64,000 nt of DNA, taken from Pedobacter deserti (GTDB taxonomy: Bacteria; Bacteroidota; Bacteroidia; Sphingobacteriales; Sphingobacteriaceae). Location: NCBI RefSeq assembly GCF_024436415.1, contig NZ_JAFMZQ010000001.1:2108001-2172000 (forward strand), in the 5' to 3' direction. The first letter of the stretch is position 1, and the number at the start of each line of letters is the position of its first letter. The translations under genes and the position numbers were made by a program. This document shows positions 29,703 to 39,078 of the stretch, in pieces. The notes beneath the pieces are model-generated. The model was given only the letters and a program-made list of their open reading frames with translations, searched no databases and was not told where the DNA came from.

Positions 29703-32700
29703 TTAAAATGTGGCTTTAAAACCTGCAATGAACATTTTTAACGGCGGCACCTGCGTGGTGAGCGTCTCAGGGTCGAGTCCTTTATACTTTGTAAACGTCA
29801 GCAAATTTTGTCCCCGCGCAAAAAGCTGCAGACCAGATATCCGTACACGTTTTGTCCAGCTTTGGGGCACGCTGTAAGCAAGGGAGATATTTTTGAGCCT
29901 GACAAACGAGGCATCTTCGACCGCCGCATCTGAATTGGTAAAGTAATAGAACGAGTCGGCTGCCGGTGTACCGTAGGTCGAGGTGTACTTAAGGCCGACA
30001 TCCAGCAGCGATTCAGGTATATTGAAGCCTTGTCCGGGGGCTGTGGCAAAGTTAAGATCGCCCCGGGTGTCGTCCCTTTTTATAAGCTGGAACAGAAAGT
30101 CGAGCTGTAACCCTTTGTATGTAAGGGTATTGTTGATTCCACCATAAAAATCGGGGTCGGCACTGCCGAAAACAATATAATCGCCGTTTCCATTGGCGTT
30201 GATGCCCTCCGAAATGACGCCGTCACCATTTACATCTACAGCTGTGGCAATTCCATCTATGATGCCTCCAGAGCGGAAAATGGTACGCAGGTTAAGCGAT
30301 TCGCCTACGACATACATGTTTGCATACGAGGAGTTCTGCAAATCGTCGAAGGCCAGCAGCTTGTTTCGCGGTGCGGTAAAGTTGAACGAAGTGTTCCAAC
30401 TGAAGTTACTGTTTCTGTAGTTGACGGTACTCAACTCTAGTTCCAATCCGTGGTTTTGAACTGTTGCGGGTAAATTAGTTGTATAAGCTTCAAATCCCGT
30501 CTGGACCGGAAGCGGTGTAGTGCCCAGCAAGTTGCTGGAACGGTTGCGGTAAAAGTTTGCAGAAAATAAGATGCGGTCTTTCAGAAACCCGGTCTCAAGC
30601 GCCAGGTCAAGCTTTTTTGTCTGCTCCCACTTCAGGTAGGGGTTGGCGATACGTCCCGGTATCAATGTGGTTTCGATTCCGTATTCTGTTCCCGTGTCAT
30701 ATCCCGACTGGTATTCGTAGTCGGGAATTTTGTCATTACCGATTGTGCCATAGCTGGCCCTCAGCTTTCCGAAACTTAACCAGGGCAGATTGTCTGCGAT
30801 GAACGATTCTTTGCTGAAAATCCAGGCGGCTGCAGCACTTCCAAAGTTTCCATAGCGGTTGCTTTCTCCGAACCTTGAAGAACCGTCCCTGCGGATGTTG
30901 GCACTCAGCAGGTACTTATTGTCCCAGTTGTATTCCAGTCGCGCAAAGCCCGAGGCATAACGGTAGTCTTTATAGCCGGAAGACTTAGCCAGAATGTTGA
31001 GCGCCGAGAGGCTGTTGACGAGTTGCAGGTTTGTAAATGTGGCCAGCAGGAAATAGGGCTGCACTGTCTGAGTCTGCTGCCAGGTTCCGCCCAATAAGGC
31101 ATTGAGCGTACCCTTGCCGATCTTGTGCTCATAGTTGATCTGAGGCTCCACAATATAGGTCTTGACGTAGTTGTGGTTCAGCACTGCCAGTTGGAAGAAG
31201 TTATTTGCCGGATTACTTGCCGAAGCAGGCGTAATGTTAGAGCCTTCTACATCGATCAGGTTGTAACCTCCGGTTGCTTTTAGATCAAGGCCAGGCAGCA
31301 ATTTGTAGGAGAGTCCCGCGCTGGCATTGAGGTTTGCGCTTTTGAGGTTGGTTGTTGCGTTAAACGGTGCTAGCGGGCTGTCATAGCCCGGACCGAAGTA
31401 CAAGGTTCCATCCGTATTATATACCGGATAATTTGGCGGCAGCGCGTAATTAGCCAGCGTCATATTAAAGCTCGGAATGGTATTGTTGTCTATATTGTAA
31501 CTAACAGATGCCGTGCTGCTGAATTTATTGTTGCGGCTTTTGTGCTGTACGCTGAGCCGCGACTGTACGGCCTTGTCTGCCGACTTAGAATAAAAAACGA
31601 CGGACTCTTTCCGGTAGTTTCCGCCGAGCACGAACTGGGTGTAGTCATCGCCGCCGGATATTGAAAGCGCTGCATTAGTCTGGTGGGATGTTTTCCCGAT
31701 CAGCAAGTCAGGGAAATCGGTATAGCCATTCTGGTCCCAAAGCGTCAGATCGGGAGCGTTTTCCGGCGTAGGTGTGATGCCGTCGTTGAGGAAAGCCTGG
31801 CGCCGGATATCCAGATACTGCTGGGTGCTCAGCATAGGAATGCTATTGGTAATGGAGCCGAAGCCACTACTCAATTCCAGATCAAATCTGGTATCTTGTT
31901 TTTTGCCTTTTTTTGTAGTGATCAGGATGACGCCATTAGCCCCCCTGGATCCGTAAATCGCCGTGGCGTCGGCGTCTTTTAGCACATCGATACTTTCAAT
32001 CTCGGATGGATTGATCGTGTTGAGCGGACTGAAGCCAACACCCACACCGAAAAATCCGCCTGCGCTTCTTTCTACAGGGCTACTGGTAAACGGCACCCCA
32101 TCGATCACGTACAGCGGCGCGGCTGAATTGAAGGTCAGGCTATTCTGGCCACGGATAACGACCGATACGTTTGCCCCGGAGAAACCTGCATTCTGCGTGA
32201 TAAACAAACCAGGTACCCTGCCTTGTAATGCCAAAATCGGGTTGGAAACCGGTTGCCTGGTAATCTCTTCGCCAGTTACCTGTCCGGTCGAGCCCGTGCT
32301 GAGCCTGCGGGTAGTGGCACCGTAACCGATCACCATTACCTCGTCGAGTTTAGAGTCGCTCATCTCCAGCACGATTTCACCAAGTTCTGGCCTGGCTTCT
32401 ACCTCTTTGGTATTATAGCCTACAGACCTGATGATCAGTACGGACCCCTCGGGAAGGTCGTTCAAGCTAAATCCTCCTGTATTACTGGTATTGGTGGAGC
32501 GGCTAGTCCCTTTAACGAGAATGGTTACTCCGGGTATGCCGTTTCCATCTTTGTCGACAATCCGGCCCCTAACATCAACCCGGGCGAAGGCGCTGATTAC
32601 CCGGTCGAGCAGGGACGATGGACGCTCCTTAACGGTGATTGTTTTCTCGTTGATACTGTACGTTAAAGGCTGCTCGCTGAAGATCTGGCGAAGCACATCT

Positions 32701-32978
32701 TTGAAATCTGCATTGTCGACTTTAATGCTTACCGGTTTTGCGTTTCGGATCTGGGCTTCGTTATATAAAAAAACGTAACCGCTCTGGATCCTGATGTCGC
32801 GCAGAACAGTTTTTAAGGCTGCGTTTGAACGTGACAGACTGATTTTCTGTGCGAGGCCAGCTGCACTGACCTGCATTAATGATACGATTAGTATTACGGT
32901 GGTAAGTCGCATGACCAGCAACAATTTTTGGTACAGCCGCGCAGGTGCACAGCGTTTCCTGGTATAATTTATATACAT
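29703..32978 (-). CDS. SusC/RagA-family TonB-linked outer membrane receptor with STN and CarboxypepD-like domains
   Basis: Full-architecture SusC, 1091 aa. A long N-terminus with the hydrophobic stretch LTTVILIVSLMQVSAAG precedes an STN domain (ISLSRSNAALKTVLRDI), the carboxypeptidase-like domain beginning near VRGRIVDKDGNGIPGVTILV, a linker with LDEVMVIGYG, and the plug (PLYVIDGVPF, NPSEIESIDVLKDADATAIYG, RGANGVILITTKKG), then the barrel ending in FIAGFKATF. The STN domain fits signalling to the FecR and sigma factor transcribed just upstream. Compared with the plus-strand SusC at 15514 it has the extra sandwich domain. SusD follows after 10 bp. Substrate cannot be read from the sequence. 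Confidence 0.94.
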   Translation of the reverse strand: MYINYTRKRCAPARLYQKLLLVMRLTTVILIVSLMQVSAAGLAQKISLSRSNAALKTVLRDIRIQSGYVFLYNEAQIRNAKPVSIKVDNADFKDVLRQIFSEQPLTYSINEKTITVKERPSSLLDRVISAFARVDVRGRIVDKDGNGIPGVTILVKGTSRSTNTSNTGGFSLNDLPEGSVLIIRSVGYNTKEVEARPELGEIVLEMSDSKLDEVMVIGYGATTRRLSTGSTGQVTGEEITRQPVSNPILALQGRVPGLFITQNAGFSGANVSVVIRGQNSLTFNSAAPLYVIDGVPFTSSPVERSAGGFFGVGVGFSPLNTINPSEIESIDVLKDADATAIYGSRGANGVILITTKKGKKQDTRFDLELSSGFGSITNSIPMLSTQQYLDIRRQAFLNDGITPTPENAPDLTLWDQNGYTDFPDLLIGKTSHQTNAALSISGGDDYTQFVLGGNYRKESVVFYSKSADKAVQSRLSVQHKSRNNKFSSTASVSYNIDNNTIPSFNMTLANYALPPNYPVYNTDGTLYFGPGYDSPLAPFNATTNLKSANLNASAGLSYKLLPGLDLKATGGYNLIDVEGSNITPASASNPANNFFQLAVLNHNYVKTYIVEPQINYEHKIGKGTLNALLGGTWQQTQTVQPYFLLATFTNLQLVNSLSALNILAKSSGYKDYRYASGFARLEYNWDNKYLLSANIRRDGSSRFGESNRYGNFGSAAAAWIFSKESFIADNLPWLSFGKLRASYGTIGNDKIPDYEYQSGYDTGTEYGIETTLIPGRIANPYLKWEQTKKLDLALETGFLKDRILFSANFYRNRSSNLLGTTPLPVQTGFEAYTTNLPATVQNHGLELELSTVNYRNSNFSWNTSFNFTAPRNKLLAFDDLQNSSYANMYVVGESLNLRTIFRSGGIIDGIATAVDVNGDGVISEGINANGNGDYIVFGSADPDFYGGINNTLTYKGLQLDFLFQLIKRDDTRGDLNFATAPGQGFNIPESLLDVGLKYTSTYGTPAADSFYYFTNSDAAVEDASFVRLKNISLAYSVPQSWTKRVRISGLQLFARGQNLLTFTKYKGLDPETLTTQVPPLKMFIAGFKATF

Positions 32979-33171
32979 TTGTTCGGTTTGGTTTAGCAGT
33001 GTGCCCTGAGCCTCGAAAACCTTGGCGCACTGCGGTTAAAAATTGATTTAATTGATTTTTCCAAACGGCAACCGGAAGTGTTAACAGCACTTCTGGTTCG
33101 TTTATAAGCAAGCTGAATTAAGGGTCGTTTTTGTAGAATTTCATCATAATTAAGGTTGGTTTACTGGTTGA

Positions 33172-34290
33172 TTATTTTGATACATAGATTTTTCTTCCTT
33201 CAATTTCGAAATGCACCTTTCCGGTAGCCTCGAGCGACTTTAATAATTTTGATACATTATCGAACCTGGAAACGCCGCCACCAAACAATTCGCCCGCAAC
33301 GGGGTCGCGGTACTCGACCTCTACATCGTACCAGCGTTCAATCTGCCGCATGATCGTTCCTAGTTGTTCGTTCTCAAAAAGGAACAGGTCATTTTTCCAG
33401 GCGACGGAAAGCTGGGGATCTATTTGTTTCACAGATATGCTGTTGCTGGTAATGGTCGCCTGATCGCCGGGTACAAGCTGTTTTGTGATTTTTTCGCTGC
33501 TTATCAGGATACTTCCTTCAAGCAGTGTCGTTTTGACAGCCGGTTCATTGCTGTAGGCATTGATATTGAAATGCGTACCAAGTACCTTCACTTGCTGCCC
33601 GCGGCTTTCAACGATAAACGGACGTGTTTCGTCTTTGGCGATCTCAAAGTAGCCTTCACCTGCAAGCGATACTTTCCGCTGCTTGCCTTTCGCAAAAAAA
33701 GCAGGGTATCTTAACGAGGAGGCCGCGTTGAGGTAGGCGATGCTTCCATCAGGCAGTCGCACCTTTGTCTGCTCGCCCCGCGAAGTTTCTAATGTGTTAA
33801 AGGCATTGGATGCACCGCTGGAAGGCTCTGTTATGGTGTAAACGATCATCCCTTTTTCATCTCTCGTTATCCGGACACCAGATTCGGTAGCGAGATTTCC
33901 GGTCTTCGCGTCAGAGAGGTCGATTTTCTTACCGTTGGCCAAGGTTAATGTAGCGCCCCTCTTGCCCGGCGATACATCGTTGGCATACTGCGGATCACGG
34001 TCGACGGTCGGAACCCCTGTCAACACCAGCAGCCAGACGCCAACAATTACGGCTACCGCTGCGGCTACCCCAATTGTTTTGCGGTAAAGAGGCAGAATTT
34101 TTCGCTTTGCTGCAATATTGTTATGGATACGGACAAGCACCCTGGCTTTGATTTCTTCCAGGTTCTGAATTTCCGGCTGCGCTTGCTTGAAGGTGTCGCA
34201 CCATGCATTGAACTTAGCAGTCTCAGCTTCAGTTGCAGTAGAATCAGCTATCCGCTCCATAATCCGGAGCAATTCGTCGTTGACTGTCAT
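33172..34290 (-). CDS. FecR-family anti-sigma factor
   Basis: Inner-membrane regulator of the sigma factor encoded immediately upstream. A cytoplasmic region (~1-85) is followed by one membrane helix near residues 87-107 (TIGVAAAVAVIVGVWLLVL) and a periplasmic FecR domain with ATLTLANGKKIDLSDA, TSRGEQTKVRLPDGSIAYL, GEGYFEIAKDETRPFIVES and the C-terminal NDLFLFENEQLGTIMRQIERWYDVEV block (NDLFLFENEQ quoted as marker). The 372-aa length is normal. It lies between the sigma gene (83 bp upstream) and SusC (about 190 bp downstream). Confidence 0.92.
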   Translation of the reverse strand: MTVNDELLRIMERIADSTATEAETAKFNAWCDTFKQAQPEIQNLEEIKARVLVRIHNNIAAKRKILPLYRKTIGVAAAVAVIVGVWLLVLTGVPTVDRDPQYANDVSPGKRGATLTLANGKKIDLSDAKTGNLATESGVRITRDEKGMIVYTITEPSSGASNAFNTLETSRGEQTKVRLPDGSIAYLNAASSLRYPAFFAKGKQRKVSLAGEGYFEIAKDETRPFIVESRGQQVKVLGTHFNINAYSNEPAVKTTLLEGSILISSEKITKQLVPGDQATITSNSISVKQIDPQLSVAWKNDLFLFENEQLGTIMRQIERWYDVEVEYRDPVAGELFGGGVSRFDNVSKLLKSLEATGKVHFEIEGRKIYVSK

Positions 34291-34373
34291 GTTTAGTTGA
34301 TGCCGGCTTTTATGCCTGTTTATAGATAAGAGCCCTCAACCACACCCAGCACCCAAGCGAGATGAGAATATTT

Positions 34374-34970
34374 TTAAAAAAGCACAGACCAGAAAGACAT
34401 ACGCCCCAAATGTGCCCTCAGCTTTTTTAAGGTAATGTTCATCTGGTTCTCAACCGTCTTTTCCGAAATTCCCAGCCGCAATGCGATCTCTTTGTTGGTC
34501 AGGTAATGGTAGCGGGACAATTCGAAAATTTCCCTGGCCCTCTCGGGCAGACTGTCTGTGAAGTGCCTCACCATCCCAATCAGTTCTTTGAGTTCCAGAC
34601 TGTCAGCTTCAACAGCCTGAGTGAAGGCCGGTTTAGTTGCCAGGATCTCTGTGCGGCGCTTACTTAGCCTGATGTACTTTGCAAGGTTAAATTTTACGGC
34701 AGCAAAGAGGTATGCTTTTAAAGAGCTGATCTGCAAGTTTTCGCGGTGTTCCCACAACCAGGTGAACACATTTTGCAGCACGTCATCGCATTCTGCTTCG
34801 TCCTGAAGAATACTGAACGCAAAAGAATAAAGAGCCCCAGAATACCTGTGGTAAATTTCATTGAAGGCAGGCAGACTCGCCTGTTTTACTAAGTCAACGA
34901 GTTCCTGATCGGTTTGGTTGCTGTAGGAAGCCTTGATAATAATTTCGGTGCTATTTATCGTCTGCGACAA
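34374..34970 (-). CDS. ECF-type RNA polymerase sigma factor of a SusCD locus
   Basis: Extracytoplasmic-function sigma factor, 198 aa, first gene of the minus-strand sigma/FecR/SusC/SusD/TlpA unit. Region 2 is FNEIYHRYSGALYSFAF and DEAECDDVLQNVFTWLWEH; region 4 is LPERAREIFELSRYH and TNKEIALRLGISEKTVENQM, a clear helix-turn-helix. There is no hydrophobic C-terminal tail, unlike the sigma factor at 13698. It starts about 180 bp from the island's left end, so the island inserted upstream of this locus and may have changed its upstream sequence. Confidence 0.92.
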   Translation of the reverse strand: MSQTINSTEIIIKASYSNQTDQELVDLVKQASLPAFNEIYHRYSGALYSFAFSILQDEAECDDVLQNVFTWLWEHRENLQISSLKAYLFAAVKFNLAKYIRLSKRRTEILATKPAFTQAVEADSLELKELIGMVRHFTDSLPERAREIFELSRYHYLTNKEIALRLGISEKTVENQMNITLKKLRAHLGRMSFWSVLF

Positions 34971-35117
34971 ACATATAGATTATTTCGCGTATTTCGTGGG
35001 ATCCGCGGATACATGGAAACGTATTTTAGCCGTCCAACTGCTTAGAAGCAAAAAGATAACGCTATGGAAGAACATTCGGACGGCAGACCCGCCAAGGGTT
35101 TTTTAAGCATAAAAAAA

Positions 35118-35141
35118 CCCCTTTAAAGTTAATTAAAGGGG
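35118..35141 (-). terminator. Original tRNA-His terminator, left flank of island
   Basis: Inverted repeat CCCCTTTAA...TTAAAGGGG followed on the minus strand by GTTTTTTT. It sits beside the left 12-bp att repeat just as a similar hairpin sits beside the right copy (56501-56528), so it probably ended the tRNA-His transcript before the island inserted. Confidence 0.7.
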
Positions 35142-35151
35142 TGTAACAGTG

Positions 35152-35163
35152 TCTGGGGTGGAA
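35152..35163. other. Left attachment site (attL)
   Basis: TCTGGGGTGGAA, identical to 56537-56548. In tRNA orientation it reads TTCCACCCCAGA, that is the last acceptor bases, CCA and two more. The neighbouring 65 bp (to about 35230) have a faint tRNA-like look but do not fold as a tRNA. Confidence 0.7.
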
Positions 35164-35312
35164 GGATACCCTTATGTCTTCAGAATTTTTGCGCGATTTG
35201 GGCATCCTGGCCACTCTACCTGAGAAAATGAAAGAGAAAGACGGCTGGGGAAAATTGACGAAATACGGGAAATAGCATCTTTTTTCTGCATGCAATAATT
35301 TCAATCAAATTT

Positions 35313-35349
35313 ATCCCCAGTAGAGAAGTTTCAAATCTCTAGTGGGGAT
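35313..35349. terminator. Strong hairpin between attL and the insertion sequence
   Basis: Arms ATCCCCA-G-TAGAGA and TCTCTA-G-TGGGGAT pair over 13 bp with one mismatch and a 9-nt loop, followed by TTTTTC on the plus strand. It would stop transcription heading right into the insertion sequence. Confidence 0.65.
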
Positions 35350-35381
35350 TTTTCTTAATTGATTTTAGCTACTAGAGGGGA

Positions 35382-36709
35382 GGGTGTTTCCTGAACTGTG
35401 TCAATAGTGTAACTTTAAACTATCGACATAAACAATGGCAACACAAGAAGACTTTGATTTCGAGAGCTTCAAGAAAGAAGCTATAGCAGGCTTATATGCC
35501 GGCAAAAAGATGACCGGCACTGATGGTGTACTGGCCCCGATGATGAAACATTTTCTTGAATCGATGATGACCGGAGAGCTGGAGCATCACATTTCCGAGA
35601 GTAAGCTTGCCGGGCAGGCTAATCGTAAAAACGGCAAAAGTAAGAAGACCGTTCGTAGCCTGAGTTCAGGAGAATTTGAACTTGAAACCGGGCGTGACCG
35701 TCTGGGTACCTTTGAGCCAAAAGTGGTTCCCAAGCGCCAGCTGATCATTACCGAGGAACTGGAAGGCAATATCCTGTCGATTTATGCCATGGGCATGAGT
35801 ACACGTGCGATGCGGGATTATGTACAGGAAATGTACGCCATGGATATCTCTGCTGCCGAGATTTCAAGGATTACAGACAGTGTGCTGCCCGCGGTACAGG
35901 AATGGCGTAACAGGCCATTGGAGGCCGTATATCCCTTTGTGTTTCTGGACTGCATGTTCTTCAAGGTCAGGGTAAACGGAGCGGTGGAAACCCGCGCCAT
36001 CTACAATATTCTGGGTGTGGATATTGAGGGTAAGAAAGATGTCTTAGGCCTTTATACCTCTGAAAACGAAGGTGCCAAGTTCTGGCTGTCGGTGCTTACT
36101 GATCTGAAAACACGAGGTGTGGAAGATATCCTGATCGCCTGCATTGATGGACTCAAGGGCTTCCCCGAAGCTGTGGAGGCGATCTTTCCCCGGACCAGGG
36201 TGCAGCTTTGCATTGTTCACCAGATCCGTTCCTCCATGCGCTATGTTCCTGAGAAAGACAAAAAGGCTGTAATGGCTGATATGAAGCCGATCTATCAGGC
36301 AAATAACGAACAGCAGGGATATGAAAGATTGCTGGAGTTTGAAGAGAAATGGGGTAAGAAATATCCCCTGAGCTGCAAGTCATGGCTGGACAACTGGGTC
36401 AACCTCTCGGCATTCTTTGAATACGATCAGGTAATCCGCAAGGTTATTTACACCACCAATCCGATCGAGGGTGTGCACCGCCAGATCCGCAAAATTACCA
36501 AGACCAAAGGAGCTTTCTCTTCTGAACAGGCACTGATGAAACTTATGTACCTGGTTATTAAAAACATCAGTAAGAAATGGACAATGCCAATCCATAACTG
36601 GGGACTGGCATTCTCGCAACTTTATATTAAATTTGGTGACAGAATACTTCAGGAGAACAGAGGCTTCTGAGAGGCGTTAATTTTGAATGACACAATTCAC
36701 GTTACACTC
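35382..36709. mobile_element. IS256-family insertion sequence
   Basis: Imperfect terminal inverted repeats GGGTGTTTCCTGAACTGTGT (35382 on) and, reversed from 36709, GAGTGTAACGTGAATTGTGT agree at about 17 of 22 positions. They flank a full-length mutator-type transposase. No matching 8-9 bp target duplication is seen (AGAGGGGA on the left, CCGGGCAA on the right), which suggests a rearrangement or deletion at one end after insertion. The right end cuts the 3' part of the gene at 36697-37149. Confidence 0.85.
35435..36670 (+). CDS. IS256-family (mutator-type) transposase
   Basis: DDE transposase of 411 aa, full length for the family and unbroken. Seen: the N-terminal ELEHHISESKL region, IYAMGMSTRAMRDYVQEMY, the first catalytic Asp in YPFVFLDCMFFKV, the second in ILIACIDGLKGFPEAV, and the glutamate region in TTNPIEGVHRQIRK. 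It may still be active. Nothing else is encoded in the element. Confidence 0.95.
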   Translation: MATQEDFDFESFKKEAIAGLYAGKKMTGTDGVLAPMMKHFLESMMTGELEHHISESKLAGQANRKNGKSKKTVRSLSSGEFELETGRDRLGTFEPKVVPKRQLIITEELEGNILSIYAMGMSTRAMRDYVQEMYAMDISAAEISRITDSVLPAVQEWRNRPLEAVYPFVFLDCMFFKVRVNGAVETRAIYNILGVDIEGKKDVLGLYTSENEGAKFWLSVLTDLKTRGVEDILIACIDGLKGFPEAVEAIFPRTRVQLCIVHQIRSSMRYVPEKDKKAVMADMKPIYQANNEQQGYERLLEFEEKWGKKYPLSCKSWLDNWVNLSAFFEYDQVIRKVIYTTNPIEGVHRQIRKITKTKGAFSSEQALMKLMYLVIKNISKKWTMPIHNWGLAFSQLYIKFGDRILQENRGF

Positions 36710-37149
36710 CCGGGCAAAAGCGATTCGGGCAGAAAATAAATTGGTCCACTGGGACGCCATGCGGTCCGATGTTTCATTGGTATTTTGTTCCAAGTGATAT
36801 TATCCTCGGACCATTCAGGTATGCCTTTAGACGTAAAGTTCTCATCGAGTTCGGGAATGCCATAGAAAAACTTTAGGTATTCCACGGTCTGTTTCATTTT
36901 ATCAAACAGTGGTTCAGCAATTTTGTAACTGACGGTCCCTTTCTCGTAAAACGCTTCTCCCTCTTTTAACTCACTGACTTCGTTTTCTTCTAACTCAACA
37001 GTTTGTTGTAATTGAAAAACATACTCGTCTTTATTTAATGTAATGCTTGCACCTCCCAATTGGAAAGAAACAGATTTATCAGAATTAACGGAGAGTTGAA
37101 CATGGTCGGTTCCGTTGGGTTTGGCACTATATCTTAAATAAATCAACAT
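36697..37149 (-). pseudogene. Unrecognised protein, 3' end replaced by the insertion sequence
   Basis: 150 codons from ATG 37149. The final codons (GGG AGT GTA ACG TGA) lie inside the right inverted repeat of the IS256 copy, so the native C-terminus has been lost. The protein is beta- and charge-rich (SVNSDKSVSFQLGGASITLN; WSEDNITWNKIPMKH) with no signal peptide or membrane helix, and I recognise no family. It follows the Mrr-type nuclease gene by 68 bp on the same strand, so it may have been the last gene of the OLD/Mrr operon, or an independent gene. The stop codon now used is supplied by the transposon. Confidence 0.7.
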
Positions 37150-37217
37150 TTATAGAATAACTTATTGTTTACGAATTTGCTGTGATGGAAGCTCGTAGTA
37201 GATGCTAGAACATCACT

Positions 37218-38072
37218 TTAGGCATCCGTTGAAAGGTTCCAAATCAATCCACTCTTTGACAAGGTAAGTCTCCTTTTATCAAATAGCTCGTTCATGATCA
37301 TCCATACCTCATCGGTCAATAGGAAAGATCTTTCGGTACTCATATCAATCTTAGTAAAAAATCCCGTGATCGAAATTTTTTCTGCCCTAAATTCACTATT
37401 CGATTGCCTCCAAAACAATTCGCGGTTGAGTAGATAATCTATTGTAGTGGTTTTCAATAGCTCGCCTCGTCTTTTTATTTCTTCAGAAAATGCATTAAGG
37501 AACTCACCAAACGAAATCGTTCTGCCAATAGCATCATGCAATTTCACATAGTACACGGCCATTATTTCGTCTTCACCAGTAATCCTACAGCTACCAAAAT
37601 CAATGCTTGTGATTTTTCCCCGCGAGACCATCACTTTGGCATTTATATTTAATGTTCCGATCTCAATATTTTTTTTGAAGCCCCCATCATTTTCGCTGGC
37701 TTCCCAAAGTTGGACAAGCTTTATCCCTAAGTGCTTTGCATAGGTTAGTGTATCAGGCGTGAATCCGCTTTTACAGACGATGATACCGCTAGTTATATCT
37801 GCATCGGCCATAATCTGGGCAAGCTTCATGACGGCATCCTTGTCTACCTTTTTATTCCAGTATTTGCATTCAATCGCTGTAAGTAATTGCCTTTCACCAT
37901 CCAACTGTTCTGTCAATACATCAACCTGATGCTCTACCGTGGATTTTCCTTTGACTTTACAGTTGCGCCCATAGCCTTTGACTTTGACCCCACACCGATC
38001 GCCAAGTGCGCCATAGATATATTGAGTGATGGCTTCATATACTTGCCAATTGAGTTCATTTTTACCGGACAT
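37218..38072 (-). CDS. Mrr-type restriction endonuclease-like protein
   Basis: 284-aa protein with a PD-(D/E)XK nuclease core: Asp51 in STVEHQVDVLTEQ and Glu68-Cys-Lys70 in LLTAIECKYWNKK, with the strand SGIIVCKSGFTPDTL and AKHLGIKLVQLWE after it. This order matches the Mrr catalytic domain of type IV restriction enzymes and related nucleases. The C-terminal half (about 130-284) is unlike anything I recognise and may be a sensor or partner domain. Its ATG overlaps the stop of the gene before it by one base, and it is the fourth gene of a run of overlapping genes led by an OLD-type ATPase. Predicted role: DNA-cleaving part of that system. Confidence 0.75.
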   Translation of the reverse strand: MSGKNELNWQVYEAITQYIYGALGDRCGVKVKGYGRNCKVKGKSTVEHQVDVLTEQLDGERQLLTAIECKYWNKKVDKDAVMKLAQIMADADITSGIIVCKSGFTPDTLTYAKHLGIKLVQLWEASENDGGFKKNIEIGTLNINAKVMVSRGKITSIDFGSCRITGEDEIMAVYYVKLHDAIGRTISFGEFLNAFSEEIKRRGELLKTTTIDYLLNRELFWRQSNSEFRAEKISITGFFTKIDMSTERSFLLTDEVWMIMNELFDKRRLTLSKSGLIWNLSTDA

Positions 38073-38566
38073 TATTTCACATGTTTATTTGTTGCAAGAA
38101 GTACCCATACAACAGCGGTTGAATGTTCATTCTCTTCAGCGATTGCCAAACCGTTCATATGTAGCATATAATCGTTTGGTATTGATACACCTATGTACAA
38201 ATTTGGAAGTCCGCCGAAATGATCTAAGAAATTTTGAGGATGGTTTAGTGTCGTTACATCAACAACTCCATTATCTTCAGCATTAAAACCGTGGAAAATA
38301 AACCTTTCACCCCGGCTTGCAAAGCCTTCTAAATATTTAATTTTTAAATCATCAGCCGCAATCTGAGAATTTCCGATGCAACGCGACGGCAGAAACTTCC
38401 TGTTCATGGCCTTTTCCGGTTGTATTACCACAAGGTAATGATCAGCGTTATACTGAAACCACTGCCAAAAAGCCTCTTTCTGGGCTTCTTCTATTATTAG
38501 ATACTCATGGTCTGGCCCGGAGTAAAAGTTGCGTATTATCAGACTAAGAATATCATTAGTTATCAT
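38072..38566 (-). CDS. Unknown protein in the OLD/Mrr operon
   Basis: 164 aa, no signal peptide, no membrane helix. It begins MITNDILSLIIRNFYSGPDHEY and contains EAQKEAFWQWFQYN, GNSQIAADDLKIKYLEGFASRGERFIF (in part), and a C-terminal NDYMLHMNGLAIAEENEH. No family is recognised. The ATGA at 38563-38566 is shared with the stop of the upstream membrane-protein gene and the stop overlaps the Mrr-like start by one base, so translation of the three is very likely coupled. It may be a sensor, adaptor or immunity component. Confidence 0.75.
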   Translation of the reverse strand: MITNDILSLIIRNFYSGPDHEYLIIEEAQKEAFWQWFQYNADHYLVVIQPEKAMNRKFLPSRCIGNSQIAADDLKIKYLEGFASRGERFIFHGFNAEDNGVVDVTTLNHPQNFLDHFGGLPNLYIGVSIPNDYMLHMNGLAIAEENEHSTAVVWVLLATNKHVK

Positions 38567-39078
38567 AATGCCTTATTATAAACTACGTCATTTTGCCCTC
38601 TTCGCTCTTTTTCTTCCCTAAACATAAAACCAATATCCCTACGCATTTGGCGTCTGAACTCTTTTATAGCTATAAAAAATTTATCTGTTTGTTCAGGTGT
38701 GTATTGGTTATTATTGGCAGGCTTCTTTAATAGTAGATTTCTCAACATTACATAACTATCACGAGCCTCATTAGATATTATTAAACTTACAATACCTTTC
38801 TTCCACATAATCAATTCATCGTGAGCATGTTTTATTACATCAATGCTAACCGTGCCACCTTTTTCCTTATAAACACCATCAAGAATCTCAAACGCCTTAG
38901 GGTAATGCTCAAGCCGCAGATCATAAAGTTTAGTGGTAAACGCACGGTTATTACTCCTGTCAAATTGTTTTTCTTGAAATCTTTTATTCCGATAGAATTG
39001 ATACAGTGTAATCAATGAAACAATTAAGGAGGCACTGGCAGTGATAATAGCCGGTGACAGAATTGTGTTTAAATTCAT
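38563..39078 (-). CDS. Small membrane-anchored unknown protein in the OLD/Mrr operon
   Basis: 171 aa with one N-terminal membrane helix, ILSPAIITASASLIVSLITL (residues ~6-25), followed by a basic stop-transfer (QFYRNKRFQEKQ) and a helical cytoplasmic part. Many Bacteroidota proteins have this layout without a known function. Its start overlaps the stop of the OLD-type ATPase gene by 4 bp (ATGA, 39075-39078). Inference: it anchors or senses at the membrane for the nuclease complex. Confidence 0.75.
   Translation of the reverse strand: MNLNTILSPAIITASASLIVSLITLYQFYRNKRFQEKQFDRSNNRAFTTKLYDLRLEHYPKAFEILDGVYKEKGGTVSIDVIKHAHDELIMWKKGIVSLIISNEARDSYVMLRNLLLKKPANNNQYTPEQTDKFFIAIKEFRRQMRRDIGFMFREEKERRGQNDVVYNKAL

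Noticed and set aside
35150..35235. Second, decayed tRNA beside attL
   Set aside because: The reverse strand has a D-arm-like CTCAGGTAGAG and ends TTCCACCCC, but no anticodon or T arm folds. The shared 3' end is explained by the att repeat.
35062..35304. 80-codon minus-strand ORF across attL
   Set aside because: It runs through the terminator hairpin and the att repeat and has no protein-like features; chance frame.
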